Of a stretch of 64,000 bases of DNA, positions 37,501-45,500 are shown piece after piece. Position 1 is the first letter of the stretch. Every line of letters starts with the position of its first letter. The position numbers and the translations under genes were made by a program. The stretch covers positions 1 through 64,000 of the forward strand of contig JBCCCR010000014.1 in the NCBI GenBank assembly GCA_039033415.1, written 5' to 3'. This DNA comes from Pseudomonadota bacterium. GTDB taxonomy: Bacteria; Pseudomonadota; Gammaproteobacteria; Xanthomonadales; SZUA-38. A model generated the notes under the pieces. That model was given only the letters and a program-made list of their open reading frames with translations, was not told where the DNA came from and did not search any database.

Positions 37501-39750
37501 GCACGGGTCGACCGGCCACTGCACCGAGCCCTGGCTCGGCGTGCGGTCATCATCCTGGAGCGGCAGCCCCTGCTTGCGCCAGCGAATCTCGATGTTTTCG
37601 ATGTCCTGCAACGGGATCAGTCGCGCGTCGAGGCCGGTGATCGGCGGCGCCCAGTAAAAGAGGTTGCCCCCCAGCGCGTCGACCGGCTCACCGTCGATGA
37701 AGAAGTCAGGCTGGAAAGTCAGGTCGTCGACCTTGGCGTCCGGTGGCGGAGGCACCGGCACACCCACCGTCCAGGAGCTGCGCTGGAACCAAACCCCGTC
37801 GGTCGACAGGTTGCCGACAAACGCATCGGTGTCGCCCAGGCTTTCGATCGACTGCGCTTCGCCAAAGACGGCAAACCCGGTGATCTCACCGGTCACATAG
37901 AGGTTTGACGCATCGCGGCCGTCGATGGCCACACCCGCGTCACACTGGCTGCCACCCGCGCGGCCGGGCACACCGTCGGTGACGTCGTACGTATCGCCGC
38001 CCGTCACCCACAGCCACGAGCCGTTACTGCCGTCGAGGCCGGCTACGTAGACGTCGCCGCAGGCGGCGTCGGTAGAGGTCAGCGAGCCATCGATCAACGG
38101 ATCGGTGGTGAAGACCGTGGTACCTCGGAACTGGCCGGTGGCATAAACGCGGAAGGTGCCGCCGTCAGCCACCGCCGCGACGCCCAGCGCCCGGCTCGAG
38201 GGCGCGGACTTGCTCCACTCACAGTTCAGCGTGGCACCGTTGAGTGAGGCCACAAACGAGGCGTCCGCCAGCGCGGTGGACTGGCAATAGGTGACCGCGG
38301 CGCTGGTCTCGGCCGCCAGGATCAGGCGGGACGTGTCCGGGCTCAGCTCAACATCGTTGACCTCAAGACCTTCCGGCAGGTTGGTGATATCGCTGAAGGC
38401 GGGGCTGCCCGCCGTGTCGTTGACGACCGACACGAAGCTGGTGCCGGCGCCGCGCGCGGAGACGGCAAAGTCGTCGACGTGCCAGTAGTCGAAGTCGGAG
38501 CCGCTGGCGGTCAGCAAACGAAAGCGCACCCGGAAGCCGGCATGAAAGGCGTCGTCCGGCAGGAAAATCCGGTCTGCGGTGACGTTATTCACAACCTGCC
38601 CGGGCGTCCCGTTGCCGGGGAACTCGACGAGGAATTTGTAGCTACCGTCGGAAGCGAGGTAGTCAACGCGCAGGTTTTCACCTGAGTCCGGCTGCTCGCT
38701 GCCGGCTGAGTCGCTGCCGCGCTGCGCTAAGAAGTCGAGGCTGGCAAATTCGAGTCCCTGGAGGTTGTAAACCGGTGACTGCACGTCGACTCGACCGTGA
38801 CGGAGGAAGAGCATCCGGCGACCAAACGCGTCGCCCACGCCTGACCGGGTACCGTTGGTCGTGGTCCAGCCGCTGGGCACGCCGCCGATGCTGGCAAAGG
38901 TTTCGGTGGCCGTGATGGTATCGCCGGGGCCCGCATACCGGCCGGCAATAAACGCGCGCCCGTCACCGGCCACGCTCATGTGGTTAATCCGCTCAAGGTT
39001 GGAGCTGGCGCCACCGCGATCAACCACGGTCTCCCAGGTGCCGGTGGGTGACAGGTGCGCAACGAACATGTTTTCGAACTGGTCTTCAGCCGTGAAACAG
39101 GCGTTGGTGCTCGAGATTGTGCCGCCGGTGTAGCTGGCGCTACAGACGTAGGAGCCGGCGACAATCACGGCGTCGGGTACGGGAGGAATAGTCGAGTTGG
39201 TGCCCGGCACAACGCCGACTGAGGAGATGCTGTCGTCCAGGTCGCCACCAAAGGCGCGGGCCCACTCAAACTGTCCGGAGCTGTCGAGCTTGGCGACAAA
39301 ACCGTCGCGGGTGTTCGGATCGCCCGTGCCGCCCGTGCCGGACCGCAGCAGGGTCCCGCCGATCAGCGCATCCCCAAAAAACTCACCGACAAGATAGACG
39401 TTTTCGGCGCCATCAATTGCCAAAGCCCGGGCGCGAACGGCTGAGCTGCCGCCGGCCGCCTGGGCCCACTGCAGCGTGCCGCCCTGACTGATCTTGGCGA
39501 CGATTACGTCATCCAGGGAGTTCTCGGAGGTAAGGATTTCACCACCAAAGTCGGTTAGACCCTGGAAGTTACCCACCACGTAAATGTCGCCGCTCGGGCC
39601 CACCTTGACGTCGATCGCCTGGTCGGCGAGCGAGCTGCCGCCCCCGGTGGGCCACTGCGCCCAGGCGATGCCGCCGGCGCTGATCCATAGCGCCAGAGTG
39701 GCTGCCAACGTCCGCGTAAAGGCGGAGAAAAGGGATTGCTGTCGTTCCAT
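31522..39750 (-). CDS. Giant secreted protein with N-terminal SBBP propeller and TcA-like C-terminal layout
   Basis: About 2742 residues from the ATG at 39750 (GGAGC eight bases upstream); an in-frame ATG at 39771 would overlap the previous gene by ATGA. Numbers below count from 39771. A signal peptide runs to about residue 39. Residues about 45-280 hold SBBP-type repeats (VGPSGDIYVVGNFQG, IDGAENVYLVGEFFG), interrupted by a jelly-roll-like part (about 290-440). A long region of unknown beta-rich domains follows to about 1800. Then comes a helical zone (about 1820-2030), a long coiled-coil and hydrophobic helix pair (about 2155-2420), and a beta-rich C-terminus (about 2540-2749). The order coiled coil, hydrophobic helices, terminal beta domain recalls the channel and TcB-binding end of Tc toxin A subunits; this is inference from layout. 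Confidence 0.8.
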   Translation of the reverse strand: MERQQSLFSAFTRTLAATLALWISAGGIAWAQWPTGGGSSLADQAIDVKVGPSGDIYVVGNFQGLTDFGGEILTSENSLDDVIVAKISQGGTLQWAQAAGGSSAVRARALAIDGAENVYLVGEFFGDALIGGTLLRSGTGGTGDPNTRDGFVAKLDSSGQFEWARAFGGDLDDSISSVGVVPGTNSTIPPVPDAVIVAGSYVCSASYTGGTISSTNACFTAEDQFENMFVAHLSPTGTWETVVDRGGASSNLERINHMSVAGDGRAFIAGRYAGPGDTITATETFASIGGVPSGWTTTNGTRSGVGDAFGRRMLFLRHGRVDVQSPVYNLQGLEFASLDFLAQRGSDSAGSEQPDSGENLRVDYLASDGSYKFLVEFPGNGTPGQVVNNVTADRIFLPDDAFHAGFRVRFRLLTASGSDFDYWHVDDFAVSARGAGTSFVSVVNDTAGSPAFSDITNLPEGLEVNDVELSPDTSRLILAAETSAAVTYCQSTALADASFVASLNGATLNCEWSKSAPSSRALGVAAVADGGTFRVYATGQFRGTTVFTTDPLIDGSLTSTDAACGDVYVAGLDGSNGSWLWVTGGDTYDVTDGVPGRAGGSQCDAGVAIDGRDASNLYVTGEITGFAVFGEAQSIESLGDTDAFVGNLSTDGVWFQRSSWTVGVPVPPPPDAKVDDLTFQPDFFIDGEPVDALGGNLFYWAPPITGLDARLIPLQDIENIEIRWRKQGLPLQDDDRTPSQGSVQWPVDPCTDASFADCLQIHVAGSPVEAEPADNSFTFLRIVTPNSRPNDATVNTGLFEATTTGFSSLIYVRGPEPQDTTFEGVVQVVRTVPPAAAQLFEGGVPAEIGQPITDPYHNELGRTGYVLNENAFYDGVGPNAAYDRAGRTGAVIPVNRSLTTRSQDATKELVVSWYRRKAMGVFWPEKPVSYEPFWPLDADLIVVASERGGEAFGQQPLDPLVFENTQVYQQPDVNLPGYNPNDEHAFFAPSSTGTGLQAIFALRSDFGSQLAGDVNAASDPYVLVKYFDSGANAQRFRVYQVLATGAGFNNFRFSGTAATTVAPPYPVSLLPGCAQTNVVGQAATDPQPPPPFFMDYTNQLWSSSAGSGAVRFFYPTQAGFFFDLDNNDENDIDTGDCVPWLARLPEALGGSSNPNDPILVSYDITWPDNPPQLIPGETLLEPKRGLPDIVNQAAVQIAFDEIRDASATPAPANALAQLIDPLNPRTVDLAALPAGIASELNTSGQRIILGNVSGTLKLPASIRQRLSFDPLNGRLSFAGVFDATGAGEPLLLLNVMSFRDRDILLSLDSDSGWQQAVQDLFRLTRNPQGIQQICEASSINESNERVCSAVRSVTDSDVLIGQQDSNGDGILEQFTATGVSPALTAGFSQGSGFLTLAFNNDPGLTPLPVSLQVIRIDCLQSPPPPVDPADADIFSTYQGQIQIISPDNIFDEQLVLRHSGDFGGNPDALEFEWFFQPDLDGTPPFPLPDTDAGQLNGWIQFPVDNPMGAVEISIEGANIQTLSDNWYIARYRGLPNCGNQTEFSIFAGQPGATPLEPRAQLAEGWVKRVVSRLNPFEARVQNFAQAATNNFASMLIQLGERYEGDIALNNDPDNLNGIGLIEAYTTVMRRAISLSSGATPPVDFGPANNAVLLVASRIVDFYTLLGNEAYADAQDPAIGVDVNRPPYFTLAPAIFNFQNQLSSVLEEELVLLRGRDDSGGPVAANPVYNRLFWNFTTGEGEVAYALSYNISDQNNDGVLDEFDARIQFPQGHGDAWGHYLTGLDIYYDLLREPFFTWVPRAEAVTVAGVPITVDFQDERQFAETAAAKARAGAEIVDLTYRSAYVEDPAGQWQGYKDIDPDRAWGLTEWGRRAGQGAYFDWVTATSILQVEEPDPTKQGIQKVDRSTVSELAEIQSHHASIQAQLDEADQGLNPLGLSKGIVPFDIDPSLVDAGETHFEQIYDRASTALDNAVQVWDFSNNLNRMLRFNENEVEDLQVNSAAQELDFNNRLIEIFGYPFVDDIGPGGTYPAGYDGPDLYHYMYVDVNALEGTVFDLSGNNGTPLRPATLNTFNGNYSPMVNGLNYFNISGEADDLGCDATPLEDGCSLGDPADNQLLEVPYTTIDSDIVGFAFTKPPEWTGQRRAPGRLQDALNKLFESRVALDRGLREYENLRRDVADQIDTIEATFDIRREQISIANSERQELRDLTIAAEVLSNAAIAARQVGKIIDGSFKTAATCVPGNFVAGLAAGGDVFSTAECTVQAAGVSATGIADAIGDGLDIASNATSAAKEDVSQQAAIESQVQDARLELFNLKGELDALLRREPLARAEVFSRAQNVLEMQGAYFSTLAEGQRTLQQLINFRKLGAAAVQEYRYEDLAFRIFRNDALQKYRAAFDLAARYVYLAATAYDYETNLLGSDGQAGEGFLTQIVRERSLGQIIGGAPVPGSRGLADPMGRMDANFEVLKGQMGFNNPQTETNRFSLRQELFRIAGDDDEADASWRAILEENRVANLFNLPEFRRFARPFAPESAGPQPGIVIRFPTTVSFSLNYFGNPIGPGDSAYDSSNFATKIRSAGVWFGNYEGLPLSNTPRVYLFPVGADVLRAPAANNFSTREWNIVDQTIPVPFQLGAQDLDSATWVPTDTLIGNSTDIRRFSRFRAFHFGGEFDPSEVITDSRLIGRSVWNREWLLIIPGEALLFDPDEGLDVFINGQLTPGGGGTRDGNGIDDIALFFQTYAYSGN

Positions 39751-39767
39751 GATCATGCTCCGGCGCC

Positions 39768-41525
39768 TCATTGATTCAACACCGATACGTTGGAGACTTT
39801 TTCAAGTCTGAAGGGCCCTTCCACAAAAATGGTGTTGCGGTGCAGCCCGGAAATCGCCTCAGAAAACACGCCGGAAACGATGCTGCTGCCGTATTCCGGA
39901 AGGTTCTGGTTGCTGGGGTCATCCGAGGAAAAGCTCAGCGAAAAATCGCGGGTAATCTGGGGCGCCTCGGTCAATGGGTTCAAGAACTGGGCGTCCAGGT
40001 TGTCGTGGTCCGGATGGAATCTGTGTTTAAACGGATTGATCGGGTCATCGGAGTTGATCACGATCTGGCCGCTGAAGCTGCCGTCCGGATCGAACGACCC
40101 GGGCAGCTCGATGAACTGCTCCATAAAATCGAAGCTGACCGTGCTGTAGCGAATCCCCACCGGGATCCCGGCCCGCGTCTTGGCGCCGGTGAAGTTAGCG
40201 ATCAGGTTGTCGTCCGTCACCAGCACGTAGCGACCGGGCGTGGCGTCGGTCATAAAAGCCGGATTCACGGTTGAGGGCTCCATGGTGCCCTCTTCAAACA
40301 GCACGATGACCTCCTTTAAGAGCCGAACGGTTCCCAGACCGTCGATGTGCACAATCAGCCGAATCGGGAAGTTGGAGCCCGCCGCCAGCGGTGTGGTGCC
40401 GGCCAGCTGAGATTCGCTCACCTGGTTGACGCGCGCTGACCCGACCCAAAGGCCGGCAAACTCGTTCACGCCACCACCCTTCTGCTGGAGGCCGGCTTGC
40501 TTCAAGGCCGCTGCGGGAATGACCGGCTGCAGGGTGTTGGCGCCGACAAACAGCAAGCGGCGGATACCCATGCCGTTGCTGATTTCGAGGATCTCTTCCA
40601 TCCGGGTATCGGTGAACTGGTTGCGCCGAACGCCGAGGTTCAGCAGCAGGTCGCCGCCGGCCCCGATCGGCAGATCCAGCGATGGCGGCAGCGCCGGCCA
40701 GGCGACCTCGCTGGTGTCGGGGTCGATCTGTTCGAAGGCCAGCGGCATCGTACCGGTAGAGACCGTGCGTACCGTAATGTCGGTTGCGACCGCGTTTTCA
40801 TTTTCGATCGCGACGGTCTGCTGACTGACCGCAGAGCTGTATTCAAGTTCACCATCCTGATCGACCGAAACCTGGAAAGGACCTTGAAAGGCGGACGGAC
40901 CCTCGCTGAACACCCAGTAGGCACGACCGGAATCGATAAAGGTGTTGGCCGGGTCGGTGACTTCTTCCCAGTTGCCCTGACTGCTGAGCGCGAAGATCGG
41001 CTGATTCTGGTGGGCGGAGGAGGCTTCGAAATATTCGCCAAAGGTCAGCGGACTGGCGGGGTCCACCTCGAAACCGGTGAGCGTAAACGCGTCAGCGGCC
41101 CAGGCGCGGGATCGGATCACGGGCTTGCCGGTCACGCTCCAGGTAACCGGCGTATCGCTGTCCAGGTCGATCAGATAGGCGACGTTGGCGGTCAAGGTAT
41201 ACAGGTTGCTCAGAAACGCTTCAGGCCGGGGCTCCGGAAAGTAGCCAAACCACCCTTCGACGTTCATCAGCCCCTCCGAGGGGTCCTGGATGTAATCCAG
41301 CCCTGGACGGTCGGGGATAAAACGCCAGACGCTGGCCACCGGCGTGCCGGCGAGTGCCGCCTCCATATCGGGCTGATCCGGGAGGACCTCCAGATATACG
41401 GCGTTCCAGCCAGGCTGTAGTTCAAAAGTCTGGGTAAAGCGCGCCTGGCCTTGGGCCCCGCCGGCAAGAGCGACGAGTCCGAGCAGCAGTAATGCGCGAT
41501 TCAAATAGGCGTTCAACCTGATCAT
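39768..41525 (-). CDS. Secreted 585-residue protein of unknown family
   Basis: 585 residues; ATG at 41525 with GGAAGGTAG upstream. A signal peptide (ALLLLGLVALAGGAQG) ends near residue 27. The mature start FELQPGWNAVYLEVLPDQPD and a late HRFHPDHDNLDAQFLNP are distinctive words I associate with large unannotated exported proteins, including from other phyla, but no domain name comes to mind. The chain looks beta-rich and has no cysteine cluster and no transmembrane segment. Its stop overlaps a possible start of the 2749-residue gene by four bases, so the two are coupled. A periplasmic or surface partner of the giants is the natural guess. Confidence 0.8.
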   Translation of the reverse strand: MIRLNAYLNRALLLLGLVALAGGAQGQARFTQTFELQPGWNAVYLEVLPDQPDMEAALAGTPVASVWRFIPDRPGLDYIQDPSEGLMNVEGWFGYFPEPRPEAFLSNLYTLTANVAYLIDLDSDTPVTWSVTGKPVIRSRAWAADAFTLTGFEVDPASPLTFGEYFEASSAHQNQPIFALSSQGNWEEVTDPANTFIDSGRAYWVFSEGPSAFQGPFQVSVDQDGELEYSSAVSQQTVAIENENAVATDITVRTVSTGTMPLAFEQIDPDTSEVAWPALPPSLDLPIGAGGDLLLNLGVRRNQFTDTRMEEILEISNGMGIRRLLFVGANTLQPVIPAAALKQAGLQQKGGGVNEFAGLWVGSARVNQVSESQLAGTTPLAAGSNFPIRLIVHIDGLGTVRLLKEVIVLFEEGTMEPSTVNPAFMTDATPGRYVLVTDDNLIANFTGAKTRAGIPVGIRYSTVSFDFMEQFIELPGSFDPDGSFSGQIVINSDDPINPFKHRFHPDHDNLDAQFLNPLTEAPQITRDFSLSFSSDDPSNQNLPEYGSSIVSGVFSEAISGLHRNTIFVEGPFRLEKVSNVSVLNQ

Positions 41526-41581
41526 TTCTACCTTCCGTTCCGGCTTCGTGCCGGCAATAACATCCGTTCCCTGGTGTTGCG

Positions 41582-42562
41582 TTAACGACTCGATCGAGGC
41601 ATGGCGGGCGGCTCTCTCGGGTCCGCCGCAGTGCCAGCCAGCGGCTCGATCTCCGCCAGCAGGCCTTCATTGACGTAGGCATCCAGGCCCTGATTGGAAA
41701 ACAGTGCTTCCTTAACCTGTTCGCGCTTTTCGCGAAGCAGCGCAATCCGGATACCCTCAGCAACGTCTTCCAGGGGGCGGGCACCGCCCGCCTCAAGTGC
41801 CACCAGCCGGGCAATGTAGAGTCCGTCTTGGGTCTCAATGACCGGCGAAATCTGCCCGGGCTCCTGCATCGAAAACAGCGTTTCAATCACCGCCTCGTCC
41901 CACTTGTAGCGGCTGCTTCGGCCAGGCGTCAGCCAGCCGATAACGCCGCCGGTGTAGCGGGTGGCCCGGTCGTCAGAAAACTGGCGAGCGACGTTGCCGA
42001 AGTGCTGGACCTCTGGGCCCAGCGCCTGCGCGGCGGCGGCCGCCTGCTCGATCCGCTGCCGGGCCTTTTCGCGCGCCTCGTCTGTCGCGTTAGCCGCTAC
42101 CGACACCTGGACCAGTGCGGCGCGGCGGCGCTCGGGCCGGCTGTATTTGTCTGCGTTCTTGGCGTAGTAACGCTCGAGCTCAGCGTCGCTGATCGTCAGT
42201 TGTTCGTAGCGCCTTTCGAGCAGCTCATCGCGATAGCGATCCACAAGGATGCGCTGCACCGCACGCTTCACCTCGGGGCGCTCGTCTACCCCGGCGTCGA
42301 GCGCCGCCTGGAGCATCCGCTCATGTTCGATCATTGCGTCGAGCAGCGCCCGACGCTGGACGGGCGTTTGGAAATAGCCGGCACGTTGACCGCCGCGCAG
42401 CGCCATCTCGTCGACAAACGCCTGCCGCGTGATGATCCGGTCACCCACCTGCGCCAGCACTTCCGGCGGCAGCTCGGGAGCTGGAGGCTTGCTGCTGACA
42501 AGATAGTAGGCGCCCCCGGCCAGCAGGGCCGCTGCCGCAATACTTACAGCCAGGCGCTTCAT
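41582..42562 (-). CDS. Membrane-anchored parvulin-type peptidyl-prolyl isomerase (PpiC/SurA-like)
   Basis: 326 residues. An N-terminal helix (LAVSIAAAALLAGGAYYLV) is followed by a Pro-rich spacer, so this is an inner-membrane-anchored periplasmic protein. A SurA-like helical chaperone region (about 35-150, VGDRIITRQAFVDEMALRG...) precedes the PpiC domain (about 150-265: RRAALVQVSV..., FGNVARQFSDDRATRYTGGVIGWLTPG, PVIETQDGLYIARLVAL). It speeds prolyl isomerisation and assists folding of exported proteins. The start overlaps the stop of the 4427-residue gene by four bases, and the giants downstream are proline-rich exported proteins, so it is likely their dedicated foldase. One lysine-rich helix closes the protein. 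Confidence 0.9.
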   Translation of the reverse strand: MKRLAVSIAAAALLAGGAYYLVSSKPPAPELPPEVLAQVGDRIITRQAFVDEMALRGGQRAGYFQTPVQRRALLDAMIEHERMLQAALDAGVDERPEVKRAVQRILVDRYRDELLERRYEQLTISDAELERYYAKNADKYSRPERRRAALVQVSVAANATDEAREKARQRIEQAAAAAQALGPEVQHFGNVARQFSDDRATRYTGGVIGWLTPGRSSRYKWDEAVIETLFSMQEPGQISPVIETQDGLYIARLVALEAGGARPLEDVAEGIRIALLREKREQVKEALFSNQGLDAYVNEGLLAEIEPLAGTAADPREPPAMPRSSR

Positions 42563-45500
42563 GCGTCGCGCTCCGGTAGCGCTGCCGCCGCCAGCCAGCC
42601 GCGGGCGTTGGCGCTTGCCGTAGCCCAGGCCGACTTGAGGCCAACCACCAGCGCCTCGAAGCCATCACGGAAGATGATTTCCAGCATCAGGTTGATATCG
42701 GACGCCGTATTGTTCGACTGATCGATATCCCCGGCAAAGTCGGCGGTGGCCGTGACCGTCACCTGCGGGACCGCAACCGGATCGAGCGCCGGATCAACGC
42801 GCGCTTCGATCTCGAAGACCACCCGTTCACCGGCAGCGAGATCCAGCGTTTCGTCGATGCTGCCGACACCGTCAGTAGCCGGGCAGATCGCCTGCAGACA
42901 GCGCCAGGTCACTTCGAGCAGCTCGCTGGGTACCGGCACCGTCAGCCCGACGCCCAGCGCATCCGCGGATCCGATATTCCGTACTTCCACCGTGTACGTC
43001 AGGCGGTTGCCCGGCAGGGCACCCACCTCGCCGTCATCGATCGTCACCGCCAGATCGGGGCCACTGACCAGCTCCACATCCGCGGACGCCGTGTTGTTGG
43101 CGCCGATCGGATCGGGCGTGATTGCCGCGGCGGTGCCGGTATTGGTGACCAGCCCCAGCGCGTTGGCGTCGTAGCGCACATCGAAGCTGACGCTGGCGCT
43201 GGCGCCGGCCGCCAACGTGCCGATATCGCAGCTGTACGGAAGGGTTCCACTGCCGCCGCAGCTGTCGTTGAAGATACCGGTAATCTCGGCCGGCACCGCG
43301 TCGGTCAGCTGCACGCCCACCGCGTCGGAAGGCCCGGCGTTGCTGACGGTCAGCGTGTAGCGATTCGTGCCCGGTGAGCCAGCCGGATCGAGGACGGCAC
43401 GGGCAGCGGTCTTGCTCAGCGACAGGTCAGCCTGCGTGGTAACCGCAGCCTCGGCACTGTCGGCGTTATTGGCCTCATCCGGATCGGTGCTCGGCGGCGG
43501 CAACGTTGCCAGCGCGTCGTTGATCAAGTTAAAGCCTTCTGACACGTTCGAAGGCAGCGCCGCCCGGAGCGCGAACTCGACCCGCGCGCCAGCGGGCAGG
43601 GTGACGTCTTCGTCGATCGAGCCGGTACCTGAGGTTTCACAGGCCGCGCCATTGAAGGCGATACAGGTCCAGCTGCCGTCAACGAGCTGGGCCGGCAGCA
43701 GGTCCACAACGTTCACCGGCGCCTGGGCATCGCTCGGCCCCAGGTTCTCCACGACGACAATGTAATTCACGTCAGTGCCGGCAAGCGGCGCGCCGCCGCT
43801 CAGCGACTTGTTGACGCTGATGTCGGCGGAGGACTCGACGGTCAGCAGCGCCGTCGCCAAGTTGTTGTCCAAATTGGGATCGGTGACCGCAGCCGGAGCG
43901 GCCGGCTCCTCAGTCAGCACCTGGGCGGTGTTGCTCACCTCACCCAGCACCGAGGGCAGGACGGTTGCGTTCACGCTGAACACCACCTCGCCGTCGACCG
44001 GAATGTCCACGCTGGCGCTGATATCGCCGGTGCCGCTCGCCGGGCAAGCCGCCTCGGGTCCGGGCGTACAGGTCCAGCTGATGTTGGCAAACGCAGGATC
44101 AAACAGGTCAGAGACGCTCGCCCCGAGCGCGGCGCTCGGTCCAGCGTTGCTGACGGTGATGGTGAAGGCCACCGTCTCACCGGCGTTGACGGTTGACGGC
44201 TGAACCGCCTTCGTGATGCTGAGATCAGTTTCCACGTCGATGATCGTGAGGTCAGTCGCGTTGTTGTCCAGCAGGTTGCTGTCCAGCGCGTTGCCTTCGA
44301 TCGCGGCCGTCAGCGTGTTGGTGAGCACGCCCCGGGCCCGCGGATCGACTAGCGCCTGCAGGTTGAAGCTCGCGGCCGCCCCGTTGGTCAGGGTCATCGT
44401 CTGGGCAAAGCCGCTGCCGGTGCCGGCAAAGCTGTCGCAGGTGGCGTAGGGCTGCAGAGACAAGGTCGTCAGCGTCTGGTCAGCGGCGCCGAGCGCGTAA
44501 AGCTGGTCAGAACCCGGCCGGTTGACCGAGGCCGTAAAGCCCTGGCCACCTGCCGCCAGCTCGCCGACCGGCACCAACAGCCCGGTGTCCCAGCTGCGCC
44601 GGTAGGCCAGCACCGCGTCACCCGCGGGCGCCAGCGCCAGCAGCAGCTCGCTGCCGTCAGCCTGCTGCAGCTGGGTCAGACCGGCCATGGTCACGCCGGG
44701 GGTGGTGGCATCGCCAATCGTGTCGAGCAACGTGGGAGCACCGGTTTCGCTGTCCAGCGCAAAAACCGCAACCACGGCCTCGGTTGGGCTGCCCGCGTAC
44801 AGGTAGGCGCCGCCCGGGCTGAGGGTCAGGGACGTGACGTCAGTCAGGCCAGCAACGAGGGTCGGGGTCCCGGGACCGCCGACCTGGCCGTCACCCTGGC
44901 GCAGCACCGACACGTAGTCCAGGGCGCCGTTCTGGCTGCTGCGCTCAAAGACCGCCAGCGAATCACCGTCAGCGCCCGCCACGTAGACAAAGCGGCCGTC
45001 AGGTGAGATCACGAGATCGGCAGCGCCGGCGATTACGTTCACTTCGGGAATCGTCCCAAAGCCGTCGCGCTCGCGATCGACAAAGCTTAAGCCCCCGGTG
45101 ATGCCGTCAATCGCCAGAACGACCACGGCGTCACCGTCGGTCGCCACGGCGTAGAGCTGGCCGCCGTCGGGCGAAAACACCAGCGCCGCCGGGCCGTCCA
45201 GGCCGGGTGCTGCCGCGCGCAGCAGCGTTTCCTGATAGGTCAGCACTCCACCTGCGCCGATGGCAAACACGACAATCGCGTCATCGGTGCCGCCAGCGAC
45301 GTAGAGGAAACGATCGTCCGGGCTGACGGCCAGCGCCGCCGGATCGGTCATGCCGCTGATCGTGCCGCCGGTGACACTGTCACCATCGCTGAGTTTCTCC
45401 AGCGGCGTCAGCGAACCATCGCCCGCCACGCTGAAGCTGATCACCGACTGATCACCGCCCGCGACAAACAGCGTTTCGCCGCTCGCGGTGATCGCCAGCG

